A stretch of DNA of 64,000 nucleotides from Candidatus Zixiibacteriota bacterium (lineage in GTDB: Bacteria; Zixibacteria; MSB-5A5; GN15; FEB-12), in the NCBI GenBank assembly GCA_029860345.1, contig JAOUBJ010000003.1, positions 307,294-371,293 on the forward strand. The letters run 5' to 3'. The notes beneath the pieces are model-generated. The model was not told where the DNA came from. It was given only the letters and a program-made list of their open reading frames with translations, and did no database searches. This document shows, one piece after another, positions 33,594-41,740 of this stretch; position 1 is the first letter of the stretch, and each line of letters begins with the position of its first letter. A program made the translations under genes and the position numbers.

Positions 33594-34691
33594 TTATGGT
33601 TGGGTCGGAAGATCCGCTGGGTGGTGCTCTTTTTGGCACTTTATCGCATAACGCCTTAGAGTATGGTACGTTTGCTTATCCTCATCTATAAGATTACCAG
33701 CCAGGGCTTCATTTACTATGCGGACTACGGCTTTCACAAATTCTCTCTTAGCGCGATGCAACATAGTTTTGACGTTTGAGATACTCTTGAGAATACTGGG
33801 GTCAAGATCACCAATGAGATCGCGCTCATCTGTTTCCAATTCAATCTGTTCCTCAAGGCTCAAAAGTAGTTGTTCTTTGTCGGAATCGCTAATGTTGTAA
33901 ATCTCACTTGGTTGCATTTCAGTGAGAATCGTGAGCATCAAAACAACCCGGGCACGAGGGTTGTCAATACTTCGAAGTGCCTCCCGGACAACGTCAAGAA
34001 AAATCTGTCGCACTCGCGTATCAGGAATGACAGCCTGAGCCCAAATGTGTTCGTCGAGTAATTCGGTTTCCTCAGTATGTGCATCGAATGCGACATTGCG
34101 AGGGTCGACGGTAAGGGTCTTGGTCTCTCCCTCTCTGGTTATGATCAGCTTAGAACTAGAGCCAGGAGCTATCGATTTTAGAAAATCCCATATTTGGCGT
34201 TTTGTTATGGCTGATTCAGATCCCACTCCGATGATACGGTCGTTTATCTTAAGCCCTGCTCTGTCTGCCTCGCTGCCTTGAAAAATGGTTTTTATGATAA
34301 TGACCGGACGATCGTTGTTATCGTTTTTTCTCTTCTTGGTCAAGATCATCCCTAATACGCCTTGGTACTTTTTTCCGGAAGCATCAAGGATTTCCCGCAC
34401 GGTCTGCGGTACTCGGTTTTTGATGAAACTACCGAGGACCTGTACGTCTGTTGCTCCCGAGCGCTTTATATAACCCCTTTGCAACTCGATCTCAATTTCC
34501 ATAAGTACTTGATTGGCAACGTCGTCGGAGATGTCTTTATTCCCTTTTGGTACTCTGTCCCGGATGTACCCCAAAATGATTTTCAACTCATTATCTGATA
34601 GATAACTAAGAGAGCCATCTCGGAAGCATCTCTTTAGTGCCCGCCTCGTAATCCTGTTAAGACTGAATTGGACACCTTTATCAAGACTCAT
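33594..34691 (-). CDS. Cytoplasmic PDZ-domain protein
   Basis: 365 residues from ATG 34691 (AGAGG eight bases upstream; open frame to 34733). No signal peptide. Residues ~105-195 form a PDZ domain (YQGVLGMILTKKR, IFQGSEADRAGLKINDRIIG, GETKTLTVDPRN). The rest is helical: an N-terminal part (LNRITRRALKRCFRDG) and a C-terminal part of about 150 residues with charged helices (SLEEQIELETDERDLIGDLD). No protease domain. A PDZ domain without export signal or protease is unusual and suggests an intracellular adaptor. Lysine and Asn content and AT-richer DNA mark it as different from its neighbours. Confidence 0.75.
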   Translation of the reverse strand: MSLDKGVQFSLNRITRRALKRCFRDGSLSYLSDNELKIILGYIRDRVPKGNKDISDDVANQVLMEIEIELQRGYIKRSGATDVQVLGSFIKNRVPQTVREILDASGKKYQGVLGMILTKKRKNDNNDRPVIIIKTIFQGSEADRAGLKINDRIIGVGSESAITKRQIWDFLKSIAPGSSSKLIITREGETKTLTVDPRNVAFDAHTEETELLDEHIWAQAVIPDTRVRQIFLDVVREALRSIDNPRARVVLMLTILTEMQPSEIYNISDSDKEQLLLSLEEQIELETDERDLIGDLDPSILKSISNVKTMLHRAKREFVKAVVRIVNEALAGNLIDEDKQTYHTLRRYAIKCQKEHHPADLPTQP

Positions 34692-34803
34692 TAGAATTTC
34701 CTCTCTTTTTGGAGTAGGGTCGCCCAAGCCCAAAAACGTTACAAGAATGCCCTTCTTTTATGAAAAAAGGGTTCCCCCCATCAGATACGAGATGATAGGT
34801 CAG

Positions 34804-34956
34804 CTATCTCTTAGCGGCTCTTTTACCAGTTCCCTGGCCTGTCCCACTTTCTTTAGCTGTAGCGTGTTTGGTCAGAACTGAGGAATCGCTCTTGTCGGTG
34901 TTGGACTTTTGACGACTGGGGCGCAGGAGGTTGAATAATCTGTTCCCGAATGACAT
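34804..34956 (-). CDS. Small basic protein upstream of the PDZ gene
   Basis: 50 residues, MSFGNRLFNLLRPSRQKSNT at the start and TGKRAAKR at the end; a short amphipathic N-terminus then a disordered Lys/Ser/Thr-rich body. AAAGGAG precedes ATG 34956. It is 112 nt upstream of the PDZ gene on the same strand, so cotranscription is possible. Composition resembles the 53-residue protein at 33062. The 270 bp upstream (34957-35226) hold no supported gene. Confidence 0.55.
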   Translation of the reverse strand: MSFGNRLFNLLRPSRQKSNTDKSDSSVLTKHATAKESGTGQGTGKRAAKR

Positions 34957-35226
34957 TTCGTGCTCCTTTTCAAAAAGTCTCTTTTATATATTTATCGGCA
35001 TAAGATGGGAATTAAACCACCTGTCGGAGACCAAATCAAGCAATTTCTCAGGAATTTTGACCAGGCCATCACATCCGCATGCGATGGCTCTGGTGCTCCA
35101 AGATACCTATCTTGGTGGCGAGAGTGGCGTTTTACAAATGTGCCACTGGAAAGCGCGTCGATATCCCACCCACCCACCCCAACATTATTTTCACCCAAAA
35201 CCGGATTTGGGCTGTATATTATATAG

Positions 35227-35964
35227 ATGCAATACCGCGTATCCATAGCTATTGCAGGCGGTATGGTCTGCCTGCTCCTCTTGGCAGCCACGACTTTCGG
35301 GCAAGCCAGAGGTCGGCGTATGCCCAATCGGGCGCGGGTCGAAGCATCCAGAGGGATCAATCCCGATCCGTCGGCGTTGCGCGTGGCCCGGCTGCATTAC
35401 TCAGGCGGGGGTGACTGGTACTGGGGTAACTCGGCTTTGCCGAACTTTCTGAAGTATCTGCGCGACAACACCGCCTTCCCGATCGATACGCTTGAGCACG
35501 AAGTCACCATCATGGACGCCGACCTGTATCGCTATCCGTTCCTCTTTGCCACCGGCCACGGTGTGATCGATTTCTCCACCGAGGAAAAAGAGAGGCTGAG
35601 GCAGTATCTGGCCGCCGGTGGGTTCCTGTTTGTCAATGACTCCTACGGTATGGACCAGTCGTTCCGTAAGGAGATGGCCGAACTGTTCCCGGAGCGCGAA
35701 GTGGTCGAGATTCCATTCGATCATCCGCTGTACCACTGTTTCCACGATTTCCCCAACGGTCCACCCAAAATCCACGAGCACGACGAAAACCCGGCTCGTG
35801 GCTACGCTATCATTTTGAACGGACGGGTGGTTTTGTATTTCCTGGTCGAGTCCGATATAGGGGATGGATGGGAAGATGCCCAGGTTCACAACGACCCGCC
35901 CGAAAAGCGCGAGGAAGCCTTTCGGATGGGTGTAAATATAGTGACTTATGCGCTGTTGTATTGA
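35227..35964 (+). CDS. Exported DUF4159 protein
   Basis: 245 residues with a signal peptide (IAIAGGMVCLLLLAATTFGQ). The mature protein matches the DUF4159 pattern: ARLHYSGGGDWYWG, LFATGHGVIDFS, LRQYLAAGGFLFVNDSYG, PFDHPLYHCFHDFPNG and a closing FRMGVNIVTYAL. DUF4159 proteins resemble a glutamine-amidotransferase-like fold and often occur beside DUF58/MoxR or DUF4175 genes; here the DUF4175-like gene follows. A TATATT lies eight bases before the ATG and no ribosome site is seen, so the mRNA may be nearly leaderless. Function unknown. Confidence 0.85.
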   Translation: MQYRVSIAIAGGMVCLLLLAATTFGQARGRRMPNRARVEASRGINPDPSALRVARLHYSGGGDWYWGNSALPNFLKYLRDNTAFPIDTLEHEVTIMDADLYRYPFLFATGHGVIDFSTEEKERLRQYLAAGGFLFVNDSYGMDQSFRKEMAELFPEREVVEIPFDHPLYHCFHDFPNGPPKIHEHDENPARGYAIILNGRVVLYFLVESDIGDGWEDAQVHNDPPEKREEAFRMGVNIVTYALLY

Positions 35965-36066
35965 CAGCCAAAGGCTCTCAAACGGTCTCCCCCGTTGGTG
36001 CGTCTGATTTGAGTAACACTGGTCGCCGACTCGCGGCCGAATAAACATAGATTCGAGGTAACTGCC

Positions 36067-39000
36067 ATGCGCGACAAAGAAACTAGCTCGACGCTTATCA
36101 GCAGGCTGAAGGGGACACTCACAAAACAAAGACTGGTCGGCTTGACCGGCGGACTGGTGGCCACCTTGGTGGCGCTGATTGCCGGGTCGATCCTGCTGTC
36201 GCTGTTGGCCGGAGTGATGGTTCTACCGGTCTGGCTAAAAGTGTCGCTTTTGTCGCTGATGGTCGCAGTGGTTGGATACTTGTTCGTGAAGTACGGGCTG
36301 GCCAGACTGTGGCGCGGCGATATCGACAGCATGGCCGTGCGGCTGGAAGAAAAGCACCCGAATCTCAAGGGACGATTAATAGCCGCCATCCAGTTTGCCC
36401 GCATGAAAGACAAAAGAGGCTTCTCGTCCGACCTGATCGCCATGACCGAACGACAGGCGCTGGATAGATCAGGCAAATTGAATTTCAACGAAGCGGTCAG
36501 TCTTTACCCGGTGATGAAGACGGCCCGGGTACTGGCCGTGGCTTCAGTAGTCGCAATAGCGATGTTGGTGTTGGCGCCGGGGCTGTTCACCTATTCGTAT
36601 GAGGTCTATTCCAACCCGACCGAGGAGATTGCCCCGCCGCTGGGCTATCGACTGACGCCCTTCCCCGGATCGGTCGAGTGGGTCAAGTATCGTGATATCG
36701 AAATAGGCGGCGTTCTCTATGGCGACCGTTTTCCCGAAGATGCGGTGATACACTATCGCCTGGTCGGCGGCGGCTGGCAGCAAACCGAGGTTGAACTGGC
36801 CCGGATAAACAGTGCCGGCTGGGGGGAGGCCGACTCAATGGTGGTGTCGACAAAGCTGCGCCAGATCAACAAGTCGTTTGATTACTTTGTCGAGGCGGGT
36901 CGGTTGAAAACTGAAATCCAGAAAGTCGACGTGGTCGACCGTCCGCGGGTCGAGGGTATCAAGCTGTCGATCTTCTACCCCGAATACACCGAGATGCCGC
37001 CGTCGGTAATCGATGAAAACAACGGCTCGTTCTCAGCCGTGGTCGGCAGTCGTGTCAACATGCAAATCGAAACCAACCTGCCGGTGGAATCGGCTATGTT
37101 GGTTTTCGAAGATTCCAGCAAAAGTCCCATGAAGATTACCGGCAAGGCAGCCGAGACGGCGCTGAAAGTTGACAGCTCGCGCGCCTACTATGTCCGCCTG
37201 ACCGATCATCTGGGCGAAGAAAACCCCGATCCGATCGAGTACTACGTGACGGCGATCCCCGATGAATATCCTTCAATCGACGTGCTCAGTCCCGGCTTCG
37301 ACGTGAATCTCGGCGACGAAATGATACTGCCGTTGAAGGTGCGCATCTTCGACGATTTCGGGTTTTCATCGCTGGTTTTGAAGTACTCTATTTTTTCGCA
37401 ACGTCAAATGTCTGAAGAGCACGTGGCCGTGCTGCACTTCTCCGACCGCATCAAAACGGAAGGGGATGTTTCTTTCAACTGGGATATGGATCAGTTTAGT
37501 CTCTACCCCGGCGATTATGTGCTCTATCATCTTGAACTGGCCGACAACGACCGAGTGACCGGCCCCAAAGTGACCAGCACACGTCAGTATGTCGCCCGGC
37601 TCCCTTCGTTGGAAGAAATCATCGCGCAAACGGAGACAGCCGGTATCGAACGAATCAGCCGCACCGAAGATCTTCTGAAAACGGGCAAGGAGATTGCCGA
37701 GCGGATGAAAAACGTGGCTCGCAAACTTCAGGCACAACAAAAGGACGTTCGCAAAACCGACTGGCAACATCAGAAGGAAATCTCCAGCGTAGCTGACAAG
37801 AACGCCCAGCTCTTGAAAGAAATTGAAAAGTCGGCCGAACAGATGGAAGAGTCTGTCGACAAGATGGCCGAAAACAGTTTCCTCAGTCGTGAAATAATGG
37901 AAAAGCTGGCGCAGATTCAAAAACTGTTCGAGGAAGTTGCCACGCCCGAGATGAAAGCGGCTCAGCAAAAGCTGATGGAGGCGCTTCAGAACATGGACCC
38001 GGAGGAGATGCAAAAGGCCATCGAGGAATTCGAGCTGACCCAGCAGGAGATGCTTGAGCGTCTGGAGCGGACCCTGGCTCTGCTGAAGAAACTGCAATTG
38101 GAGCAGGCCATGGAGGCGCTGGTGCGACAGGCCGAAGAACTGGCCAAGAAGCAGGAAGCAACCAACGAAAAAACCGAATCGTCCGACAAGGACCAACTTC
38201 CTCAGGTATCCAAAGACGAGGACGCCAACCTTCAGTCATTGAACGAACTGAAAAAGAAGGCGGCCGAGTTGCAGAATCTGGCCAAGCAAGCCAAAGCAGA
38301 CATGCGAGAGGAGTTTCAAAAATTCAGCGAAGCCGTTGAAAAAACCGATGCCGACGAAAACATGTCGGACATGTCCGAGGCTTTGAAGTCGCAAAAGAAA
38401 GACGATGCGTCCGAACAGGGGAAGAAAGCTCTGTCTAAACTTCTGTCGATGATCGACACCATGCAGCAGCAACTGGCCTCAATGAAAGGGGACGACAACG
38501 ACGAGATGGAGAAAGCCATGCAAGCGGCTCTTGACGACGCCAACCAGCTCTCGCAAAACCAGGAACACCTGCGTAACGAAGCCGCCCTGATCAACTCGCA
38601 GTCGATCATGTTGCGTGAGATGGCGGCGCTTCAGCAGGATGTCAAGAGTTCCTGCAACGGTTTGAAGAACCGCTTGAGCGAACTGGGTAAACAGTCGCCG
38701 TTTGTTGCCGCCGAACTGCAAAGTCTGGTAAACAGCGCAGTCCAGAACATGGAACTGGCCTCGGAAGGCTTCGAAGCCAAAAAGCGCAGCCAGGCCATGA
38801 AGGAGCAACGCAGTTCGATGACAAAACTGAACCGCGCGTCCATCAGGCTCAGAGAGTCTCTCAACAGCCAGAAAGAATGCAACAACGGTGGCCAGTGCGA
38901 CAACAAAGTCAAAAAATTGCAAGGCCAGTGCAACAAGCAGAATGAACTTAACCAACAGACCCAAAAGCAATGCAACAAGCCGGGCGGAGAGGGCAATCCG

Positions 39001-39495
39001 AAGTTTGGAGAAAACGGACGACAGGCCATGAAACGGCTGGCTTCGGAGCAGGCGTCTATCCGCAAATCTGTCGAAGAGCTTAACCAGGAAATGGGCGGCT
39101 CCCGGCAGATTCTGGGACGTCTGGATGACATTGCGCAAGAGATGAAAAAGGTAGAAGAAGATCTGGCCTCGGGTAATGTCGGACAGGAAACCACCGAGCG
39201 GCAGTTGAAGATATATTCGCGGCTTCTGGAAGCCAGCCGGTCTCTTCAGCGCCGTGATTTCACCGAGCAACGTCGTGCCGCTTCACCTGAGTCGGGTGAA
39301 TTCTACATGCCCCCGCAGTTACCGGCAGGGATGCTTGACGATGGTGTAAATATCGAGGACAGGCTGCGTCGTTACCTCTCGGATGACTATCCTCCCCAGT
39401 ATGAAGCCCAGATAAAGGCATACTTCAAAGCTCTGTTGAAAGCGGAGAGCGAACTCATCAACCCTAACGCCGTCGATCAACCTGCTCAACCATGA
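36067..39495 (+). CDS. DUF4175-like membrane protein with long coiled coil
   Basis: 1142 residues. Two TM segments at ~25-80 and a third at ~150-175, then an Ig-like beta region to ~510, then a charged coiled coil from ~515 to ~1080 (LEKIEKSAEQMEE-like heptads, many Gln/Glu/Lys). A Cys/Asn/Gln-rich stretch near 938-975 holds four Cys (NNGGQCDNK, QGQCNKQNE), odd in a coiled coil. GAGGT precedes the ATG. This architecture resembles DUF4175 proteins of alpha-proteobacteria and FCB bacteria, of unknown role. It follows the DUF4159 gene and overlaps the TPR gene by 4 nt. Confidence 0.8.
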   Translation: MRDKETSSTLISRLKGTLTKQRLVGLTGGLVATLVALIAGSILLSLLAGVMVLPVWLKVSLLSLMVAVVGYLFVKYGLARLWRGDIDSMAVRLEEKHPNLKGRLIAAIQFARMKDKRGFSSDLIAMTERQALDRSGKLNFNEAVSLYPVMKTARVLAVASVVAIAMLVLAPGLFTYSYEVYSNPTEEIAPPLGYRLTPFPGSVEWVKYRDIEIGGVLYGDRFPEDAVIHYRLVGGGWQQTEVELARINSAGWGEADSMVVSTKLRQINKSFDYFVEAGRLKTEIQKVDVVDRPRVEGIKLSIFYPEYTEMPPSVIDENNGSFSAVVGSRVNMQIETNLPVESAMLVFEDSSKSPMKITGKAAETALKVDSSRAYYVRLTDHLGEENPDPIEYYVTAIPDEYPSIDVLSPGFDVNLGDEMILPLKVRIFDDFGFSSLVLKYSIFSQRQMSEEHVAVLHFSDRIKTEGDVSFNWDMDQFSLYPGDYVLYHLELADNDRVTGPKVTSTRQYVARLPSLEEIIAQTETAGIERISRTEDLLKTGKEIAERMKNVARKLQAQQKDVRKTDWQHQKEISSVADKNAQLLKEIEKSAEQMEESVDKMAENSFLSREIMEKLAQIQKLFEEVATPEMKAAQQKLMEALQNMDPEEMQKAIEEFELTQQEMLERLERTLALLKKLQLEQAMEALVRQAEELAKKQEATNEKTESSDKDQLPQVSKDEDANLQSLNELKKKAAELQNLAKQAKADMREEFQKFSEAVEKTDADENMSDMSEALKSQKKDDASEQGKKALSKLLSMIDTMQQQLASMKGDDNDEMEKAMQAALDDANQLSQNQEHLRNEAALINSQSIMLREMAALQQDVKSSCNGLKNRLSELGKQSPFVAAELQSLVNSAVQNMELASEGFEAKKRSQAMKEQRSSMTKLNRASIRLRESLNSQKECNNGGQCDNKVKKLQGQCNKQNELNQQTQKQCNKPGGEGNPKFGENGRQAMKRLASEQASIRKSVEELNQEMGGSRQILGRLDDIAQEMKKVEEDLASGNVGQETTERQLKIYSRLLEASRSLQRRDFTEQRRAASPESGEFYMPPQLPAGMLDDGVNIEDRLRRYLSDDYPPQYEAQIKAYFKALLKAESELINPNAVDQPAQP

Positions 39496-41333
39496 TGAGT
39501 TCCATCCGGAAGCTTTTGATTGTCAGTGCGGTGCTCTGTCTATTGTGGGGGCAGGCAGCAGTTGCCGACGTAGCCACTAAACCGGCGATTAATATCATCA
39601 AGAAGCCGGCCACCACCGAGGAATTCGATATGCAGGTGCGGCTGGCGCGTCAGTTGATCAACCACAAAGATTACCACGGCGCCTCGGCTTTGCTTGAGCC
39701 GCTATTGTCGGAAATCCCAAACCACTCACTGGTATACAATCTACTCCGACAGTGCTATGACCGGCTGGGCTATCTGCCCAAGGTCTTGGACCTGGCCAAT
39801 GCGATGATCGAGCAGTACCCCAATCAATGTCGGTACCGTCTGGACCTGGCGCGTGTACAGGTGCAGATGCATCAACCTCAAGACGGGCTGGAGTCGTTCT
39901 ATAAAGCGTCACAACTGGCCAAATCCGACCAGGAGTACCTGGCTGTAACAAACTCGATGATGTCTTCCGGGTTTGCCGAGGAGGCGCTCAGCCTGATGGA
40001 GTCATACGAAGGAAGAATCGTAAATCCTTCGGCCTTTGCACTCCAGCGTGGTATTCTACTGGAGGCGCAGCGGCTGTATCGCGAGGCAGTGTTGGCCTAC
40101 CTGCCGCTTCTTGCGGACACGACCAGGGATGCGGTAACGGCCGAACGACGCCTGCTGGCTCTGCTTGAATTCACTGCATCGTCGGCGCTGGCTGAAGCCA
40201 CCCTACTGGAGGGTATCTCAACCTCCTCGAATCTCCATGGCTTGAAAGCCCTGACTGCCTACTACCTGAAAGTGGGACGCCTTGACGAAGCTCTGGCCTA
40301 CACCTTTCAACTGGACACCCTACAGGAGCGCAACGGGCAGGCCTTGGTGCGGTTCATGCGCAGTTGTCGGGAGAGGAGCCAGTACGACCTGGCTATCAGC
40401 ATGGGCGAGTACTTCTTTGACCATTACCTACAGAGTCCGGTGATGACGGAAGCGTACTTCGTGTACGCCGATGCGCTGACTCAGATCAAGCGCTACCAGG
40501 AAGCGATTGCAGTCTATGAGAACTTAGTGGCCTACTCCCCTCGCGTCCAGGATCAGGGCGAGGGCTTGTATTACATCGGCATGCTCTATCTGGACCATCT
40601 GGCCGAATACGAGACTGCTCGTCGCTATTTCGATTCAGTCGCCACCCACTACCAGCGCGGCATTGGCCATGTAAGATCGCAGGTGGCCAGACCATATTGT
40701 GACCTGCGTCAGGGAAAGCTGGCCGAAGCTAAGAGTAGTTTCGCCAGGCTGACACAAATGCAGCTCCCTGAAGATATCGCCGAGGAGATTACCTACCGCC
40801 TGGCTGTTATCGATTTCTGTGCCGGCGATTTCGATTCTGCCAAAGTGGAGTTGCAGAGGTTGATGGTGGATTACCCGCGCGGCTTTTTTGTCAATGACGC
40901 CATGCAGTTGCTTATGGTGATGGACCGTGTCGGAGAGAACAAGGCTCTGATGACCGCCTACGCTGAGGTCACAGAATATGAATTGCGCCGCATGCAGGAT
41001 TCAATGGAAGCTGCCTTGGTGGGGATCACTGAAGGTCCCTTGGGAGCTGCGCTGGCCGATTTTGCGCTGTTCCGACTGGTCAACATATCTCTGTCTGAGA
41101 ACGACACGCAGAGTGTCCTTAAGTACGTTCAAAGCCTTGAGGAAGGATTCCCTGAATCTTACTACTACCCCTACGGGCTGAAGGCAAAGGGGGATATCTA
41201 CTACTCGGACACCGAGCGGATCGAAGAATGCAAATTGATCTACCGGAAGTTGCTGGAAGAGTTCCCCAACTACCCGTTTACCTCGGAAGTCCGCCAGAAG
41301 TTGCGAGACCTGGAGGACGAGTCAATCGGCTAA
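39492..41333 (+). CDS. Exported TPR protein
   Basis: 613 residues with signal peptide (LLIVSAVLCLLWGQAAVAD). Residues ~40-600 are TPR-like throughout (RQLINHKDYHGASALLEPLL, YADALTQIKRYQEAIAVYEN, GLYYIGMLYLDHLAEYETAR). Starts in a 4-nt ATGA overlap with the DUF4175-like gene, so production of the two is coupled; it is probably the periplasmic partner of that membrane protein. An ATG at 39495 is an equal alternative. It converges with the small membrane protein at 41330. Confidence 0.85.
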   Translation: MMSSIRKLLIVSAVLCLLWGQAAVADVATKPAINIIKKPATTEEFDMQVRLARQLINHKDYHGASALLEPLLSEIPNHSLVYNLLRQCYDRLGYLPKVLDLANAMIEQYPNQCRYRLDLARVQVQMHQPQDGLESFYKASQLAKSDQEYLAVTNSMMSSGFAEEALSLMESYEGRIVNPSAFALQRGILLEAQRLYREAVLAYLPLLADTTRDAVTAERRLLALLEFTASSALAEATLLEGISTSSNLHGLKALTAYYLKVGRLDEALAYTFQLDTLQERNGQALVRFMRSCRERSQYDLAISMGEYFFDHYLQSPVMTEAYFVYADALTQIKRYQEAIAVYENLVAYSPRVQDQGEGLYYIGMLYLDHLAEYETARRYFDSVATHYQRGIGHVRSQVARPYCDLRQGKLAEAKSSFARLTQMQLPEDIAEEITYRLAVIDFCAGDFDSAKVELQRLMVDYPRGFFVNDAMQLLMVMDRVGENKALMTAYAEVTEYELRRMQDSMEAALVGITEGPLGAALADFALFRLVNISLSENDTQSVLKYVQSLEEGFPESYYYPYGLKAKGDIYYSDTERIEECKLIYRKLLEEFPNYPFTSEVRQKLRDLEDESIG

Positions 41334-41578
41334 AAGTCCGGCTGTCTCTCTTTTTCGGCTTCCAACTGTCGCACCCGTCGCTCCAGATCAAAAACCCTGC
41401 TTTCACGATCTTCCCACTTCCCCAGCTTAATCTTGGTGGTAGTGCGGATCAGCAAAGCCAGCGAAATCAAGAGAAAGACAATTGAGTTTGCGCGACGGAA
41501 GACCTCACCCATATTGAACAGTGCATCGGCGAATGCAAGTAGCCCCAAGATGAACAAAACAGCGCACCAGATAAACAT
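41330..41578 (-). CDS. Small two-TM membrane protein with coiled-coil tail
   Basis: 82 residues. Two hydrophobic segments (IWCAVLFILGLLAFADALF and IVFLLISLALLI) and a charged C-terminal heptad helix (RVFDLERRVRQLEAEKE). GGAGG lies six bases before ATG 41578. It overlaps the 3' end of the TPR gene by 4 nt on the opposite strand. No family recognised; the coiled-coil tail suggests oligomerisation at the membrane. Confidence 0.7.
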   Translation of the reverse strand: MFIWCAVLFILGLLAFADALFNMGEVFRRANSIVFLLISLALLIRTTTKIKLGKWEDRESRVFDLERRVRQLEAEKERQPDF

Positions 41579-41740
41579 TTAGGACCTCCAGGGTCTAGAC
41601 CCACTCATTGCGAGTGGCGACAAATAATTCTGTTGTTATTTGACCTGCTATCATTATATTTGAGGCCTTGTTTGTCCAAAGTTTCTTAGGCCTCTTTTTT
41701 GGATTATCGGTATAAGAGACAACGACTTTAGGAGGATATT

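Noticed and set aside
34960..35226. Plus-strand ORF of 88 codons before the DUF4159 gene
   Set aside because: No ribosome site, composition not protein-like at the C-terminal half, and it overlaps the promoter region.
37366..39270. Two long minus-strand open frames (276 and 263 codons) inside the DUF4175-like gene
   Set aside because: Leu/Phe-rich translations opposite Gln/Lys/Glu-rich coiled-coil codons; a known artefact of antisense reading. No ribosome sites.
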